The notes under the pieces are model-generated. The model did no database searches. It saw nothing but the letters and a program-made list of their open reading frames with translations, and had not been told where the DNA came from. 64,000 nt of DNA from Psychrobacter vallis (GTDB taxonomy: Bacteria; Pseudomonadota; Gammaproteobacteria; Pseudomonadales; Moraxellaceae). Shown here in pieces: positions 42,687 through 51,489 of the stretch. Positions within the stretch are counted from its first letter, which is position 1; each line of letters starts with the position of its first letter. The DNA is taken from contig NZ_CAJHBU010000006.1 in the NCBI RefSeq assembly GCF_904846715.1, positions 62,001 through 126,000 of the forward strand, in the 5' to 3' direction. Position numbers and translations under genes: made by a program.

Positions 42687-44582
42687 TTACATCGCTGGTA
42701 ATGGTGGCGGTGTTGAATTGGTCGTTTTAATATCATTTTTTGACAAGTTTACTTCATTATGCTGATAAACGCGTGGTGGACGCGGACTTTCGCCAGCCAA
42801 GATATCTTGCAATTGATCGCGATCAATGGTTTCCCATTTCATCAAAGCATCAACCATCGCATGCATTTTTTCTTGATTGCCTTCGATCAATTCACGCGCA
42901 ATATCATACTGCTCTTCTAACATACGGCGTACTTCGTCATCGACTTTTTGCTGCGTCGCTTCTGAGATTGTACGACCACCGCCACCGAAATATCCTTGTG
43001 AGCTGTCATCGTCTTCGTACACCATAATGCCAAGTGCATCAGACATACCGTATTTCGTCACCATGGCACGTGCCATTTTGGTTGCTCGCTCAAAATCGTT
43101 TGAAGCACCCGTTGACATTTGATTGATAAAGACTTCTTCAGCGATACGACCGCCAAACAAGATAGCAATGTCACTCAACATTTTCGACTTATACATACTG
43201 GTTTGGTCGTGTTCTGGCAGCTGCCAAGTAACACCAAGGGCAAAACCACGCGGCATGATAGTGACTTTATGCACAGGATCGGTACCCGGTAGCAGTTCAG
43301 CAACTAAGGCATGACCCGCTTCATGATAAGCAGTGGCGCGACGTTCTTCTTCGCGTATCACCATAGATTTACGCTCAGGACCCATATATAGCTTGTCTTT
43401 TGCATCTTCAAAGTCGTTCATATCCACGCTAGTCTTGTTACGACGGGCTGCAAACAATGCCGCTTCGTTGACGAGGTTAGCCAGCTGTGCACCACTGAAT
43501 CCAGGCGTACCACGAGCCAGAGAGCTTGCGTCTACACTAATTGTGTTTGGCAATTTTCTCAAATGCACTTTAAGAATTTGCTCACGACCTTTAATATCTG
43601 GTAAGCCTACTTGTACCTGACGGTCAAAACGACCCGGACGCAATAGCGCCTTATCAAGCACATCTGCACGGTTGGTTGCAGCAATGACAATCACACCTTC
43701 GTTGCCTTCAAAACCGTCCATTTCAACCAATAATTGGTTAAGCGTTTGCTCGCGCTCATCGTTGCCACCGCCCATGCCAGAACCACGATGACGACCGACT
43801 GCATCAATCTCATCGATGAAAATGATACAAGGCGCGCTTTTCTTCGCTTGTTCGAACATATCACGGACACGTGATGCACCGACACCAACGAACATTTCGA
43901 CAAAATCAGAACCTGAAATTGAGAAGAAAGGTACTTTTGCTTCACCAGCAATGGCTCTTGCTAGCAATGTTTTACCTGTACCCGGTGGGCCTACCATCAA
44001 GATACCACGTGGAATCGTCGCACCAAGTTTGGTGAATTTATCGGGATCACGTAGGAACTCGACCACTTCAACCACCTCTTCTTTAGCTTCTTCACAACCA
44101 GCCACATCTTCAAAATTGACGTGAATTTGGTCTTCAGTCAGCATCTTCGCTTTCGATTTACCAAAGCTCATGGGGCCGCCGCCTTTACCACCAGCACCGC
44201 CTTGCATGTTACGCATGAAGAATAAAAACAGACCAATAATCAATAGAATTGGGAAACTGGCTATCAGTAATTGCATCAGTACGCTTTGGCGTTTTGGTGC
44301 AGTCCCTTGAACTTCGACTTGGTTCTCACGCAGCATTGGCATCAGCTCATCATCTGACACAGCTGGTCTAATAGTCTCAAAAGATGAGCCATTTTTCTTT
44401 TCGCCGGTGATTTGCTCGCCATCGATTTCAACGCTGGCTACTTGGTTTTCTGACACAGCGGTCACAAACTCAGAGTAGTTAAGGCTATCCGGCTCAGAGG
44501 ATTGATCAAAGCCGCTAAACACCAGCACTAAAACGCCGATTACCACCAGCCACAATAAGGTATTTTTTACCATGTCGCTCAC
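42687..44582 (-). CDS. ftsH: ATP-dependent zinc metalloprotease FtsH
   Basis: Membrane-anchored AAA+ protease for quality control and regulated proteolysis (for example of LpxC and sigma-32 in E. coli). Two N-terminal helices (residues about 8-24 and 104-122) flank a periplasmic domain. The AAA domain shows Walker [14 protein letters not shown] near 197, Walker [13 protein letters not shown], and [12 protein letters not shown]. The zinc site is [10 protein letters not shown] near 417 with a distal Asp downstream. A 631-aa protein ending in a polar tail ([10 protein letters not shown]). Both lpxC and a heat-shock-type promoter are in this window, fitting the known E. coli regulatory circuit. 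rlmE lies upstream. Confidence 0.98.
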   Translation of the reverse strand: MSDMVKNTLLWLVVIGVLVLVFSGFDQSSEPDSLNYSEFVTAVSENQVASVEIDGEQITGEKKNGSSFETIRPAVSDDELMPMLRENQVEVQGTAPKRQSVLMQLLIASFPILLIIGLFLFFMRNMQGGAGGKGGGPMSFGKSKAKMLTEDQIHVNFEDVAGCEEAKEEVVEVVEFLRDPDKFTKLGATIPRGILMVGPPGTGKTLLARAIAGEAKVPFFSISGSDFVEMFVGVGASRVRDMFEQAKKSAPCIIFIDEIDAVGRHRGSGMGGGNDEREQTLNQLLVEMDGFEGNEGVIVIAATNRADVLDKALLRPGRFDRQVQVGLPDIKGREQILKVHLRKLPNTISVDASSLARGTPGFSGAQLANLVNEAALFAARRNKTSVDMNDFEDAKDKLYMGPERKSMVIREEERRATAYHEAGHALVAELLPGTDPVHKVTIMPRGFALGVTWQLPEHDQTSMYKSKMLSDIAILFGGRIAEEVFINQMSTGASNDFERATKMARAMVTKYGMSDALGIMVYEDDDSSQGYFGGGGRTISEATQQKVDDEVRRMLEEQYDIARELIEGNQEKMHAMVDALMKWETIDRDQLQDILAGESPRPPRVYQHNEVNLSKNDIKTTNSTPPPLPAM

Positions 44583-44980
44583 TAGTTATTCCCATCCCTT
44601 ACTTATTGGTGTGTTTACTAAACACGTGACGTCTATAAACCTATCGCTCATTTTAATGAATATATTAACATTAAAATTTCTAACTCAGACTGACGCGACT
44701 CAAATATCGCATTACAGCTGATTTAATAAATTGCGGATATGAATCACGCAAACATTTATCCTAGATGAGCATATCAAGCGCTTATTATCAGACGACTTTG
44801 CCTAAAACATATGCTTGAAACAAAGTTAATATACCATGATATGTGGTGCTAACCTGCATAATTCAAGCAAGTTTCGCTTTTATTCAGTTAACGATTGTAG
44901 CGGTTTTAATTCTACAAGAAGTATACTTTATGCTGTCTCAATATCTCGCTTGCAAGGCCAGCAACTCATTGAATTTGAAA
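44583..44980. other. rlmE-ftsH gap containing a heat-shock-like promoter
   Basis: A 398-bp gap in which E. coli has only a short spacer. It contains a sigma-32-like promoter about 250 bases upstream of ftsH (listed separately) and several AT-rich -10-like elements on the minus strand (for example GTATATTAA near 44830). No ORF is convincing. Confidence 0.5.
44839..44867 (-). promoter_or_regulatory. Candidate sigma-32 promoter of ftsH
   Basis: On the minus strand CTTGAAT (6 of 7 to CTTGAAA) is followed after 14 bases by CCACATAT (one mismatch to CCCCATNT). The predicted leader to the ftsH ATG is about 250 bases. FtsH is a known heat-shock gene in enterobacteria; control here is inferred. Confidence 0.5.
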
Positions 44981-45613
44981 CTATTTGATGGCTACCCAAA
45001 ACATCTCTTTTGAACGTGCTCGTGACGCATTGGGTTTGATACTACGGATTTTACTAAAATCATGCTGCATCTGCTTGCGTAATTCTTGCGTACCTTCACC
45101 CTGAAACACTTTCATAATGAGCGCGCCACCTTTTGGTAAGGTTGCCAAAGCAAATTCCACTGCCAGTTCACACAAATACATCATACGCGGCTGATCGATA
45201 GCACTATTGCCTGCGGTGTTGGGTGCCATATCAGACAACACTACATCAACTTGTCTATCACCAACCTCTGCCATGATGGTGTCAAACACCTCTGCTTCGC
45301 GAAAGTCACCCTGAATAAAGGTCACGTCAGCAAGCGCATCCATAGGCAAGATATCGGAAGCAATCAAAATACCTTGTTCACCCACCAGTTGGCTGGCGAC
45401 TTGCGACCAACTACCGGGAGCACTACCCAAATCTACGACCGTCATGCCTTTTTTGATAAGATTGGTTTTTTCATTAATCTCTAACAACTTATAAGCTGCA
45501 CGAGCACGGTAGCCGTCTTTTTGAGCCTTTTGCACATAATGATCGTCAATATGCTCTTTCATCCAAGCACTGCTACTTTTTGACAATTTTTTATTTTCAA
45601 TACGCGTGGCCAA
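44981..45613 (-). CDS. rlmE: 23S rRNA (uridine2552-2'-O)-methyltransferase RlmE (FtsJ/RrmJ)
   Basis: Heat-shock-associated methyltransferase acting on U2552 in the ribosomal A-loop. The K-D-K-E catalytic set of the family fits ARAAYKLLEI (Lys), DLGSAPGSWSQVASQLV (SAM motif I), VDVVLSDMAPNTAGNS (Asp), GGALIMKVFQGEG (Lys) and SKEMFWVAIK (Glu). No ATG gives a normal N-terminus: the TTG at 45613 with AGGAG eight bases upstream begins (M)ATRIENKKLSKSSSAWM, matching the usual start, giving 210 aa. An ATG at 45643 is less likely. It is divergent from yhbY, as in E. coli. Confidence 0.92.
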   Translation of the reverse strand: MATRIENKKLSKSSSAWMKEHIDDHYVQKAQKDGYRARAAYKLLEINEKTNLIKKGMTVVDLGSAPGSWSQVASQLVGEQGILIASDILPMDALADVTFIQGDFREAEVFDTIMAEVGDRQVDVVLSDMAPNTAGNSAIDQPRMMYLCELAVEFALATLPKGGALIMKVFQGEGTQELRKQMQHDFSKIRSIKPNASRARSKEMFWVAIK

Positions 45614-45956
45614 AATACCTGCTCCTCTCACTTTGCAAAACACGAATACATACCTGTTAAATCGCTACTACATTTATGAGATGCTTTTCATGTGAGTGCA
45701 ATTTTTTAGATATGTGATCAATCAAACGATTAATTTGTTTTATGGTCTGAAACTAACCAAATTCTATTGGTGAAAACGCTGTTTTATAAGACAGTAGCGT
45801 TTATAATGTGACCAAACATTCATTTTAACATTTTCATCACGTAAAATCGTGCAAAATCCTGCTGATCTCATGCAAGATGACCACAGATTATCTATAATAG
45901 TCATTAATTACTCTCAATAGCACTGTCTTTTATTTTTACCAACACTTAGGAATTCT
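45614..45956. other. Divergent rlmE-yhbY promoter gap
   Basis: A 343-bp gap. On the plus strand TATAAT at 45893-45898 is a candidate -10 for yhbY with a poor -35. A TTTATAATG element near 45805 could serve either direction. I see no sigma-32-like site for rlmE. No ORF called. Confidence 0.5.
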
Positions 45957-46268
45957 ATGGAACTTGATAACGCTACAATTAAACGCCTAAGAGGCATTGG
46001 TCACGAGCTTAAACCGATTGTCATGATTGGCAACAAAGGTGTTACGCCGACCATCACTGAGGAGATTGATCGCGCCTTAACAGATCATGAACTTATCAAA
46101 GTAAAACTGCCTGCTGGCACAAAAGAGGAACGTGATGTCATCGGTGCTGAGCTTGCCGCTGCTGCGAATGCGTCTTTGGTCCATTCTATTGGCCGCATGG
46201 CATTATTACTACGCCAAAACCCACATGCTAACCCAAAGCTATCTAACCTAGCACGTCACGCGCAGTAA
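45957..46268 (+). CDS. yhbY: YhbY-family (CRM domain) RNA-binding protein
   Basis: A 103-aa ribosome-associated RNA-binding protein of the CRS1/YhbY (CRM) family, linked to 50S assembly. The diagnostic elements are KRLRGIGHELKPIVMIGNKG with the GxxG-like loop, ALTDHELIKVKL, and the C-terminal IGRMALLLRQNPHANPKLS. It is divergent from rlmE, the same arrangement as in E. coli, and terminates at its own hairpin. Confidence 0.95.
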   Translation: MELDNATIKRLRGIGHELKPIVMIGNKGVTPTITEEIDRALTDHELIKVKLPAGTKEERDVIGAELAAAANASLVHSIGRMALLLRQNPHANPKLSNLARHAQ

Positions 46269-46339
46269 CTCATAATGACCAGCGTAATTTTAGTCACAGT
46301 AACTGCATATATTACAAGCAAACTGTGAAGATAAAATAT

Positions 46340-46371
46340 AAAAGCCGCGATGCAACTTGCTCGCGGCTTTT
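46340..46371 (+). terminator. Rho-independent terminator of yhbY
   Basis: A perfect 11-bp stem AAAAGCCGCGA/TCGCGGCTTTT with a 10-base loop and T-rich trailer, 72 bases after the yhbY stop. Confidence 0.92.
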
Positions 46372-46468
46372 ATATTGTGTATTTGTCAGGAATTTACCTG
46401 TTTTTTAATAAGCAATCATAAAGCAGGTCGCATATTCCCTCATCATTATTTTTGAGTATTATCAAATC

Positions 46469-47197
46469 ATGAGCCAAACTTTTGATCTTTGCGTAGCCAC
46501 AGACACGATCACAAACGATGCGCAACAGCTTGGCGTGACTGTAGATGAGTTAAAGCGTATCGGTATCCATGTCAGTGTAAAAATTGTGCGACACCCAATA
46601 TTGCAGTTGCAGCTAAGCTATCAAGTCGCCCTACCGACCCAGTCTTTGGCAACTCAATTCAACTGGCCGACATGGCAATCAGCACACGTAGGCTTTGTTG
46701 ACTACCTATGGGAAGAGACTTGTCTCGAATGCTTTATTACTGGTCGTTTGGTAAATGACGACGATACAGTCTCTGCTGACAATACCGAGTCTTATATCGA
46801 AATGAACGCCAGTCCAGATGGACGTTATGCGCTTTATCAGTTTGAGCGTTATCGTCATCCTAATACCTTACCGCCTATGCCTTTATATCAACCAGACGGG
46901 CACACACGGATATCTGTTAATTGGACTGATAATATCAAGCCGCCAGTAATGTCCGTGAAAAGTCCATTGTCTAACACAGCATCGCTCGCACACAAATCTT
47001 ATCATTATGAGCGAAGTGTTGGCTTGCCTTTGACCCAACTACCCAATCAGCAATACGCCATTGGACATACGACCATTAAGCACTTACATCCTTGTGTCAT
47101 CTTATGGTTTGGTGAGACTGCTTTATATTTTGCATCAAGCCATGCCACTCCCCCTGATTTTCACAACCGCAACTACTGGTCAAAATTTGAAGGGTAA
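46469..47197 (+). CDS. DOMON-like domain protein
   Basis: A 242-aa protein of the DOMON-like group. The region FVDYLWEETCLECFI, then ESYIEMNASPDGRYALYQFERYR, matches the cyanobacterial/proteobacterial DOMON-like pattern (LWEETCxExF...Y.E.N.SP.G.W..Y.F). No signal peptide is seen, so it is probably cytoplasmic. DOMON folds can bind haem or sugars, but the role of this group is unknown. The start ATG is at 46469 (MSQTFDLCVATD) with a weak ribosome site. The N-terminus is VSVKIVRHPILQLQLSYQVALP, a beta sheet. Monocistronic between yhbY and the CHAP gene. Confidence 0.8.
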   Translation: MSQTFDLCVATDTITNDAQQLGVTVDELKRIGIHVSVKIVRHPILQLQLSYQVALPTQSLATQFNWPTWQSAHVGFVDYLWEETCLECFITGRLVNDDDTVSADNTESYIEMNASPDGRYALYQFERYRHPNTLPPMPLYQPDGHTRISVNWTDNIKPPVMSVKSPLSNTASLAHKSYHYERSVGLPLTQLPNQQYAIGHTTIKHLHPCVILWFGETALYFASSHATPPDFHNRNYWSKFEG

Positions 47198-47295
47198 TCT
47201 CATTCGGTACCTCTGCCTGTGCCTGTACAATGCACCATGAAATATTAAAGACATCGAAACCCAGCTATTTTTGATTAAACGTCAACGTGTAAGGC

Positions 47296-47337
47296 AAAAA
47301 AAAACCCAGCAACGTCATAAAGATCATCACTGAGTTT
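47296..47337 (-). terminator. Probable terminator of the CHAP gene
   Basis: On the minus strand AAACTCAG and CTGGGTTT form an 8-bp stem with a 20-base loop, followed by nine T residues, about 40 bases after the stop codon. Confidence 0.6.
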
Positions 47338-47374
47338 GGAGAAAGCTTTTAGTTTTGTTTTTGCTAACTGGTTA

Positions 47375-48103
47375 TTATTTATCAGCCATCGCAAGGTAGA
47401 TACCACGGTCTGACGCATCATCAACGTATTGCGAATCACGCCATGTGGTGTAGCTATGAGTGCCACTATAAGGATTGATACTGCTTTGACGGAAGTCAGA
47501 TACCCAGATATTACCATCAAAGATTTGGATATGACCATGCGGACGACTTGAGGTGCGGTTAAAAACAACGACATCACCAACTTGAGGTTGCGTATTGTTG
47601 CTAATTTTGGCGAAACCTGCTTGAGCCAAAGTACCGCGTGAAGCATACTGATAAGCTGAAGGATTAGGGGTAAATTCGTAACCAGCTGATTGTAGGGCTT
47701 TACGTACATAACGGGCACAATAGCCAGAACTTCTAGATAGTGCCACTCGTGCTGCATTTGCGGCTGCGATAGCAGGAGCTGAGCTTCTGTCAGGAGTGCG
47801 ACTGGCTTGCTGCTGACGCTGCTCATAAGACAAGCGGCTGGTGAGAGATGCAAGCTGATATTCTTTTTGCTTGGCATGTGCACTTAGGTTATCAATGGCT
47901 TGACTGATCTCATCGTTACTGTATACATGAGCACCACTGTTAGTGCTATAAATGTTGCGACTAGAACCATAGTTCGCAGAAGTAGAAATATTTGTGATGG
48001 TATGACTCAAGGTATTATTCGGTTGAAAGGTCGTTTCGACAGCACCACTCGTCTGTGCTACACCCATTCCCAATACTGACAAAATTAATAAAGCTTGTTT
48101 CAT
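47375..48103 (-). CDS. Secreted CHAP-domain protein (putative peptidoglycan amidase/endopeptidase)
   Basis: A 242-aa exported protein. The signal peptide (MKQALLILSVLGMGVAQTSGA, cleavage likely after SGA) is followed by a Ser/Asn-rich linker and a short predicted coiled coil (about 70-100). The CHAP domain shows the catalytic Cys in SSGYCARYVRKAL and the His in RPHGHIQIFDG, with GDVVVFNR between them and WVSDFRQ afterward. It likely cleaves peptidoglycan peptide bonds in the periplasm. The frame is open to 48181, but the ATG at 48103 gives the proper signal peptide with an AGGT ribosome site. It is divergent from dciA; lpxC and the division genes are nearby. Confidence 0.88.
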   Translation of the reverse strand: MKQALLILSVLGMGVAQTSGAVETTFQPNNTLSHTITNISTSANYGSSRNIYSTNSGAHVYSNDEISQAIDNLSAHAKQKEYQLASLTSRLSYEQRQQQASRTPDRSSAPAIAAANAARVALSRSSGYCARYVRKALQSAGYEFTPNPSAYQYASRGTLAQAGFAKISNNTQPQVGDVVVFNRTSSRPHGHIQIFDGNIWVSDFRQSSINPYSGTHSYTTWRDSQYVDDASDRGIYLAMADK

Positions 48104-48316
48104 AAATTTACTACCTATTGTTAATACAAGACCGCTCGTCATCCGTGACAAAGCATCAATTAATTGAGAGGATATAATCATTAAACAAACGTGATAAAAT
48201 CCTTGTTACAACAGCCCGCTCTTTCTTTAAATGTCTCACAAACCAATTGCTATATTCTGCTTTTAGCATGTCTATTATGAATATCGATTCTGTCACCTGT
48301 TAGATGAGTCATCACG

Positions 48317-48832
48317 ATGTCAAAAAAACAGCCCAATCGGCTTGCCCAGCTTATCGATCATCAAGCTTTTGCTGGTAGCGCGCTACCTCAAACCCTTGCT
48401 GACAACATGCGACTATATATAAAAGTGACCAATGAGGTAAAAGAGTTATTGGTAGATTGTCTACCTGAGGAAATCCTCAATACCTGCTGGGTCGTAGGCT
48501 TTAATTATGAGCAACTAACACTCAGTGTCGGTTCAATCACTGCTGCCAATCATATTCGCTATTTACAGAGTGCTTATTTGCAAGTTCTAACAGAGCAGTC
48601 AATTACATTTAAACAACTCAAGCAAATTCGCGTCGTAGTAGCTAGAACATCTGCTGATAATCATTCATCTAAACAATCTTCAGCGTTGTTAGCAACCTTA
48701 TCAAAACCTTGTGAAGCTAATGAAAATCAAGCTCTTAGCCAAAACACAAAGCGGACTATATCACAGGCTGCAGAGCATGTCACCACTGATGAAAATCTCA
48801 AAAAAGCACTTTTGCGCTTGGCAAATCATTAA
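48317..48832 (+). CDS. DciA-like (DUF721) replicative helicase loader protein
   Basis: A 171-aa protein whose N-terminal ~110 residues match DUF721: NRLAQLIDHQAFAGSALPQTLADNMR, then LPEEILNTCWVVGFNYEQLTLSVGSITAANHIRYLQSAYLQVL. DUF721 proteins such as DciA load the replicative helicase DnaB in bacteria lacking DnaC/DnaI. The C-terminal 60 residues are polar, probably disordered (SSKQSSALLATLSKPCEANE). It lies next to the lpxC-ftsZ block, where dciA is common in gammaproteobacteria, which supports the assignment. Clean ATG at 48317 (MSKKQPNRLAQ). Confidence 0.85.
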   Translation: MSKKQPNRLAQLIDHQAFAGSALPQTLADNMRLYIKVTNEVKELLVDCLPEEILNTCWVVGFNYEQLTLSVGSITAANHIRYLQSAYLQVLTEQSITFKQLKQIRVVVARTSADNHSSKQSSALLATLSKPCEANENQALSQNTKRTISQAAEHVTTDENLKKALLRLANH

Positions 48833-48866
48833 AAAACCTAACGCCGCTATGTAAAGTTATGTAAAT

Positions 48867-48902
48867 AAAAACCCAAAATAGCATTGGTAACGCTGGGTTT
48901 TT
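48867..48902 (+). terminator. Probable terminator of dciA
   Basis: AAAAACCCA and TGGGTTTTT form a 9-bp stem base around an 18-base loop, with short inner GC pairing, 34 bases after the stop. Confidence 0.7.
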
Positions 48903-48916
48903 GTAATATCACAAAC

Positions 48917-48970
48917 AAAAAAAATCATCTGTTGGCGCCATTCATACTATGAATGGCGCCAACAGATGAT
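48917..48970 (-). terminator. Long perfect hairpin terminator of lpxC
   Basis: Two perfect 22-base arms (48924-48945 and 48949-48970, containing TTGGCGCCA) enclose a 3-base loop. On the minus strand the hairpin is followed by a run of T residues, 160 bases after lpxC. The unusual length is discussed in findings. Confidence 0.85.
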
Positions 48971-49130
48971 CTAAAAACCACCTACAGCTTTTGCATACTC
49001 TGCTCTACAGCTTTGGCATCAAAATAATTTATACATTTTATTCTAAATAACGAATATTATAAGAATGTAATTATAACCAGATTATGTAATATTGCGTAAT
49101 TGTTTCGATACTTCGTGTATATTCCTGTAT

Positions 49131-50048
49131 TTATCCTTCAACAGCCAATCCAGTTAAAGGTAAATACTCAATAGGACAAGTTACATTGTCATCAAAAGTT
49201 ACAATTTCAAAATTGGCTGGATCAGATAATATCTCGCGCACCAATAAATTATTTAATGCATGGCCCGACTTATACGCATTGAATCTACCCAAAATTGGAT
49301 AACCAATCAAATATAAATCACCCAAAGCATCTAAAATTTTATGACGAACAAACTCATCATTAAAGCGTAAACCCTCTTCGTTCAAAATATTGACTTCATC
49401 AATGACAATCGCATTGTCCATACTGCCACCTAACGCTAAATTATTCTGGCGTAACGTTTCAATATCACGTAAAAAACCAAAAGTACGTGCTGAGCTCAAT
49501 TGCTCAATGAAATTTTGCGTCGTGAATTGCAGTTGTGCATGCTGAAAGTTTTTGTCGATAGCAGGATGATTAAAGTCAATTTCGAAGTTTAACTCAAACC
49601 CTTCATAAGGACGCAGCTCTGCCCACTTGTCTTCTACTTTAACTCTTATGGGTCGTACAATTTTAATGAACTTTTTCAAAGCCTCTTGTTCACACAGCCC
49701 TGCATCAAGCAACAATCTAACAAAAGGTGCTGCACTGCCATCCATAATAGGTATTTCTGAAGCAGAGACACGGACGAGTAGATTATCCACCCCAAGCCCA
49801 GCGATCGCACTTAGCAGGTGCTCAACGGTGCCAACTCGTGTACCACCAAATACTAAATTCGATGACATCATCGTGTCTTGTACTAAAAAAGCACTGGCTG
49901 GAATCGGTTGACTGCCTTCTATATCAGAACGCTCGAAAACAATACCAGTATCAACTGGCTGCGGATGAAACTCTAAGTCAACAGGCTGACCACTATGAAG
50001 ACCAGTACCCGTCACAGCTATCGCAGTTTTTATGGTTCTTTGGTTCAT
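49131..50048 (-). CDS. lpxC: UDP-3-O-acyl-N-acetylglucosamine deacetylase LpxC
   Basis: Zinc amidase catalysing the committed step of lipid A synthesis. The zinc ligands are seen in the VGTVEHLLSAIAG motif (His) and in RHKILDALGDLYLIG (His and Asp). The catalytic Glu lies in IPIMDGSAAPFV, and GHALNNLLVREIL is the C-terminal motif. Length is 305 aa from the ATG at 50048 (MNQRTIKTAIAVTGTGLHSG), the standard start; the longer frame to 50114 has no support. It follows ftsZ on the minus strand, the conserved ftsZ-lpxC order, with the ftsZ terminator between. FtsH, its likely regulator protease, is encoded nearby. Confidence 0.97.
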   Translation of the reverse strand: MNQRTIKTAIAVTGTGLHSGQPVDLEFHPQPVDTGIVFERSDIEGSQPIPASAFLVQDTMMSSNLVFGGTRVGTVEHLLSAIAGLGVDNLLVRVSASEIPIMDGSAAPFVRLLLDAGLCEQEALKKFIKIVRPIRVKVEDKWAELRPYEGFELNFEIDFNHPAIDKNFQHAQLQFTTQNFIEQLSSARTFGFLRDIETLRQNNLALGGSMDNAIVIDEVNILNEEGLRFNDEFVRHKILDALGDLYLIGYPILGRFNAYKSGHALNNLLVREILSDPANFEIVTFDDNVTCPIEYLPLTGLAVEG

Positions 50049-50229
50049 GGCTGTTTTCTCACATATTTTGTTACAATTGCCATAGTGTATCATTACCTGC
50101 CCATAGTTCGCCACAGTTAAAACTGGCTAATTTACTTATCTTCTTGATTGATAACACTTATCGTCATTATTGCACGCATTATATTTGTCTTTTAACCGCT
50201 CAATTGGCGCTATATATTCACATAAACAC

Positions 50230-50261
50230 AAAAAAGCCAGCGACTCGGCGCTGGCTTTTTT
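50230..50261 (-). terminator. Rho-independent terminator of ftsZ
   Basis: A perfect 13-bp stem AAAAAAGCCAGCG/CGCTGGCTTTTTT with a 6-base loop, 28 bases after the ftsZ stop, so lpxC likely uses its own promoter. Confidence 0.92.
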
Positions 50262-50289
50262 CATTCGACATACCCAAAATAACTGTTTA

Positions 50290-51489
50290 TTATTTATTTT
50301 GTTGACGCTTTAGATAGTCTTGAATACTGTTGGTCTTGGTTTTAGACTGCTCTTGAGGCGCACTTGCACGTGCAGCGCTGTCTTGGTGCAGTTGAGCTTG
50401 CAATTGTTTTTGACTGTTTAATGCACTGGTATGTACATTGGGATCAACAGGCTGGGTGCTGTTAACAGAAGGAATAGGCTGCTCTATTACTTCAGGCTCT
50501 TGACCAGCATTTTCATCTAATGTTAAACCAGTTGCGATAACGGTAACATGCAAGTCATCGCCCATTTTTTCATCAATCACAGAACCATAAAAAATATGAG
50601 CCTCATCAATGTCCGTGATTTCTTCAACGATCACGCTGATTTTACTCATCTCATCCAATGATAAAGATTCAGAAGAAATAACGTTCACCAATAAACCTTT
50701 GGCATTTTCCAAACGCAAATCATCAAGTAATGGCGATCTGATGGCTTTTTCGGTCGCTTGACGCGCACGATCATCACCACTTGCACGGCCAATACCCATC
50801 ATCGCATGACCTTTAGCCGTCATAGCTGTACGAATGTCATTAAAGTCAATATTTATCATACCTTCACTAGCGATGGTCTCAGCAATACCTTGGACAGCAT
50901 GCAACAATACATCATCCGCTTTTTTGAAAGCATCTTGCATAGAGATGTTGCCGTACACACTCATTAACTTATCATTAGGAATAGTAATAATAGAGTCAAC
51001 GAAGTTAGTGAGCTGCTCAATACCAGCCTTGGCAGCTTTGATACGTTTGCCGCCTTCGAACTTAAATGGCGTGGTCACGACTGCCACAGTCAACACTTCC
51101 ATTTCTTTAGCAATGCGAGCAACCACTGGCGCAGCACCAGTACCAGTACCGCCACCCATACCAGCAGTAATAAACACCATGTCTGCATGCTCAAGTAAAG
51201 CGCGAATTGCTTCTTCTTCGCTTTCTGCTGCTTCACGTCCAACTTCTGGATTGGCACCTGCGCCTAAACCACGGTTTGTTTTTGCCCCAAGTTGTAGTTT
51301 ATGAGGGGCTGTCAAACGATCAAGCGCTTGTTTGTCCGTGTTGGCACAGACAAACGTTACACCTCTAATTCCTTGTTGCACCATATGTTCAACCGCATTA
51401 CCGCCACCGCCACCCACACCGAATACAGTGAAGCTCGCTTGGCCGTTGTTTTGAGGCTGGTTATCATCTGGCATGGTGTATTTTGACAT
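50290..51489 (-). CDS. ftsZ: Cell division GTPase FtsZ
   Basis: Tubulin homologue that forms the Z ring. The tubulin signature is GMGGGTGTGAAPVVA; FGVGGGGGNAVEHMV, CANTDKQAL and NDKLMSVYGNISM are also diagnostic. Length is 399 aa from the ATG at 51489 (MSKYTMPDDNQ) with GGAG upstream; the frame extends to 51564 but the longer start gives a foreign N-terminus. The N-terminal linker is Asn/Gln-rich. The C-terminal linker is Gln/Ser-rich and ends in SIQDYLKRQQNK, the conserved peptide that binds FtsA and ZipA. It is downstream of ftsA, separated by a 361-bp gap that carries an inverted-repeat element. Confidence 0.98.
   Translation of the reverse strand: MSKYTMPDDNQPQNNGQASFTVFGVGGGGGNAVEHMVQQGIRGVTFVCANTDKQALDRLTAPHKLQLGAKTNRGLGAGANPEVGREAAESEEEAIRALLEHADMVFITAGMGGGTGTGAAPVVARIAKEMEVLTVAVVTTPFKFEGGKRIKAAKAGIEQLTNFVDSIITIPNDKLMSVYGNISMQDAFKKADDVLLHAVQGIAETIASEGMINIDFNDIRTAMTAKGHAMMGIGRASGDDRARQATEKAIRSPLLDDLRLENAKGLLVNVISSESLSLDEMSKISVIVEEITDIDEAHIFYGSVIDEKMGDDLHVTVIATGLTLDENAGQEPEVIEQPIPSVNSTQPVDPNVHTSALNSQKQLQAQLHQDSAARASAPQEQSKTKTNSIQDYLKRQQNK

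Noticed and set aside
47205..47235. CCTCTGCCTGTGCCTGTACA-like fragment resembling the repeat core
   Set aside because: Only about 20 bases are similar and no terminal repeats are present, so I did not count it as a sixth copy.
47275..47883. 202-codon ORF on the same strand as the CHAP gene in another frame
   Set aside because: It lies inside and beyond the well-supported CHAP reading frame, and its residues resemble a frame-shifted translation with no domain.
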